Assembly: GCF_002009175.1 (NCBI RefSeq)
Contig: NZ_CP018047.1
Location: 558,001 to 622,000, forward strand
Length of the DNA stretch: 64,000 nt
Reading direction: 5' to 3'
DNA from: Streptomyces niveus
GTDB lineage: Bacteria > Actinomycetota > Actinomycetes > Streptomycetales > Streptomycetaceae
Shown here: one piece after another, positions 63,229 through 64,000 of the stretch
Position numbering within the stretch: position 1 is the first letter of the stretch
How the letters are laid out: every line of letters begins with the position of its first letter
The notes under the pieces: generated by a model
Databases searched by the model: none
What the model was told of the DNA's origin: nothing
What the model saw: only the letters and a program-made list of their open reading frames with translations
Program-made: the position numbers and the translations under genes

Positions 63229-64000
63229 TCAGGCGAACTCGTCGTGGTCCGCCAGGACTTCGGCGAGCACGCGCCTGTTGACCTCGGCCACTTCCTCGTC
63301 AGTGTCGATGTTCTGGGACAGGACCAGCAGCGCCTTCCACAGCGCCCACCCCCGGGCGCGGGCCCAGGTGCCGTCGTCCTGACCGACCGTCCGCCGGAAC
63401 GCCGCCCGGCTCTCGCCGTGGAACATCCCCCACGCGATCACCAGGTCGCAGGCGGGGTCCCCGACCCCCGACGTACCGAAGTCGATGACGGCCGTCAGCT
63501 TCCCGTCCGCGACCAGCAGATTGCCGGAGGCGAAGTCGCCGTGGAACCACACCGGCTCCCCGCGCCACTCGGCGTCGAGCGCGGCCTCCCACACGGCGGC
63601 GGCCCGGTCGGTGTCCACATGGCCCTTGAGCGCGGCGAGACAGCGGCGCGTCTCGTCGTCGTAGTGGGCGGGCGGCGTTCCCCGATAGAAGCTGTGCTCC
63701 CCCGCGACCGGGCCGCCGGTGGCGTCACAGCGCTGGAGTGCGAGCAGGAACTTGGCCACCTCGACGGCGAACGCCGTCATGTCCCCGATCCGCTCGGGCA
63801 GCGCCGTCCCACCCGGCAGCCAGCCACGCACCGACCACGGGAAGGGATATCCCTCACCGGGAACCCCCAGACCGAGCACCGGCGGTACGGCGACGGACAG
63901 TTGGGGCGCCAGCCGGGGCAGCCACCGGTTCTCCTTGGCGACGGCCGGGACATAGCCGGCGGCGGTGGGCAGCCGGGCGGTCATGCTCTCGCCGAGCCGG
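63229..64000 (-). CDS. Aminoglycoside phosphotransferase-family protein (N-terminus cut)
   Basis: Residues visible form most of a kinase-like APH protein. The Brenner-type catalytic loop is VWFHGDFASGNLLVADG (catalytic Asp in HGDF, then Asn), followed by the metal-binding AVIDFGTSGVGDPACDL. The N-terminal part shows KENRWLPRLAPQLSVAVPPVLGLG, where the ATP-binding lobe ends. The frame stays open to the window edge at 64000 and begins before it (RLGES precedes the ATG at 63984), so ATG 63984 is not the true start. Many such streptomycete genes do not confer aminoglycoside resistance; substrate unknown. Confidence 0.9.
   Translation of the reverse strand, partial: RLGESMTARLPTAAGYVPAVAKENRWLPRLAPQLSVAVPPVLGLGVPGEGYPFPWSVRGWLPGGTALPERIGDMTAFAVEVAKFLLALQRCDATGGPVAGEHSFYRGTPPAHYDDETRRCLAALKGHVDTDRAAAVWEAALDAEWRGEPVWFHGDFASGNLLVADGKLTAVIDFGTSGVGDPACDLVIAWGMFHGESRAAFRRTVGQDDGTWARARGWALWKALLVLSQNIDTDEEVAEVNRRVLAEVLADHDEFA

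Noticed and set aside
1..64000. tRNA, rRNA, CRISPR arrays, riboswitches, prophage genes
   Set aside because: No cloverleaf with CCA-proximal TTCRA, no ribosomal RNA core sequence, no regular direct repeats with unique spacers and no integrase or phage structural gene was recognised.

Overview
The window is high-GC DNA of Streptomyces type. Support comes from about 70% GC, frequent GTG starts, start and stop codons overlapping as GTGA or ATGA, two DUF574 methyltransferases, a snapalysin, many TetR divergons and a 3Fe-4S-ferredoxin-linked P450. I recognise no rRNA, tRNA or CRISPR array. The content is accessory or arm-like: sugar-acid catabolism, drug and redox enzymes, and one or two local regulators per metabolic gene. 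Both window ends cut a gene: a GH65 phosphorylase at the left and an APH-type phosphotransferase at the right.

Layout. 1-3.1 kb: GH65 phosphorylase, beta-phosphoglucomutase-type HAD enzyme and a SpoIIE-type phosphatase. 3.2-6.1 kb: an FBP-domain protein divergent from a TetR gene over a palindrome, then phosphoglucomutase. 6.2-14.8 kb: GT4 glycosyltransferase with an unknown partner, aldo-keto reductase, a DUF574 methyltransferase, a PrsW-like membrane protease, an SRPBCC protein, an HTH-less LysR-like protein divergent from DUF5997, and a small membrane protein. 15-18.6 kb: a P450 operon of TetR, reductase, P450 and ferredoxin. 18.9-25.8 kb: a small secreted peptide, then a carboxylate unit of MatC-type permease, IclR, class V aminotransferase and YdiJ-like FAD/FeS dehydrogenase. 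25.9-29.3 kb: ene-reductase/MerR and TetR/NmrA divergons with a MITE between them. 29.4-35.5 kb: a hexonate/hexuronate operon (GntR, mannonate dehydratase, fructuronate-reductase-like enzyme, MHS transporter, idonate-type dehydrogenase). 35.6-40.1 kb: CASTOR/POLLUX-type channel, PspAB, HtpX and an EF-hand protein. 40.3-50.1 kb: LLM monooxygenase/FMN reductase pair, a second TetR/NmrA divergon, an SDR/TetR divergon, erythromycin-esterase-like protein/MerR, SRPBCC-ArsR, the second DUF574 methyltransferase and snapalysin. 51.2-62.5 kb: an aldarate island with a glucarate-dehydratase-type enolase, two 2-hydroxyacid dehydrogenases, a Dpp-type ABC transporter and 5-dehydro-4-deoxyglucarate dehydratase. 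62.6-64 kb: a K+ channel and the APH-type gene.

Two themes link the genes. First, sugar-acid use: the 30 kb cluster leads toward 2-keto-3-deoxygluconate, and the 51-62 kb island supplies glucarate -> 5-dehydro-4-deoxyglucarate -> 2-oxoglutarate semialdehyde. One 16-bp operator sequence occurs upstream of both the dehydratase and the transporter of that island, while no matching intact regulator is visible nearby. Second, local control: at least seven intergenic regions carry near-perfect palindromes beside a regulator gene, including three copies at exactly 18-bp spacing (44905-44953) and two TetR/NmrA regions built on the same plan.
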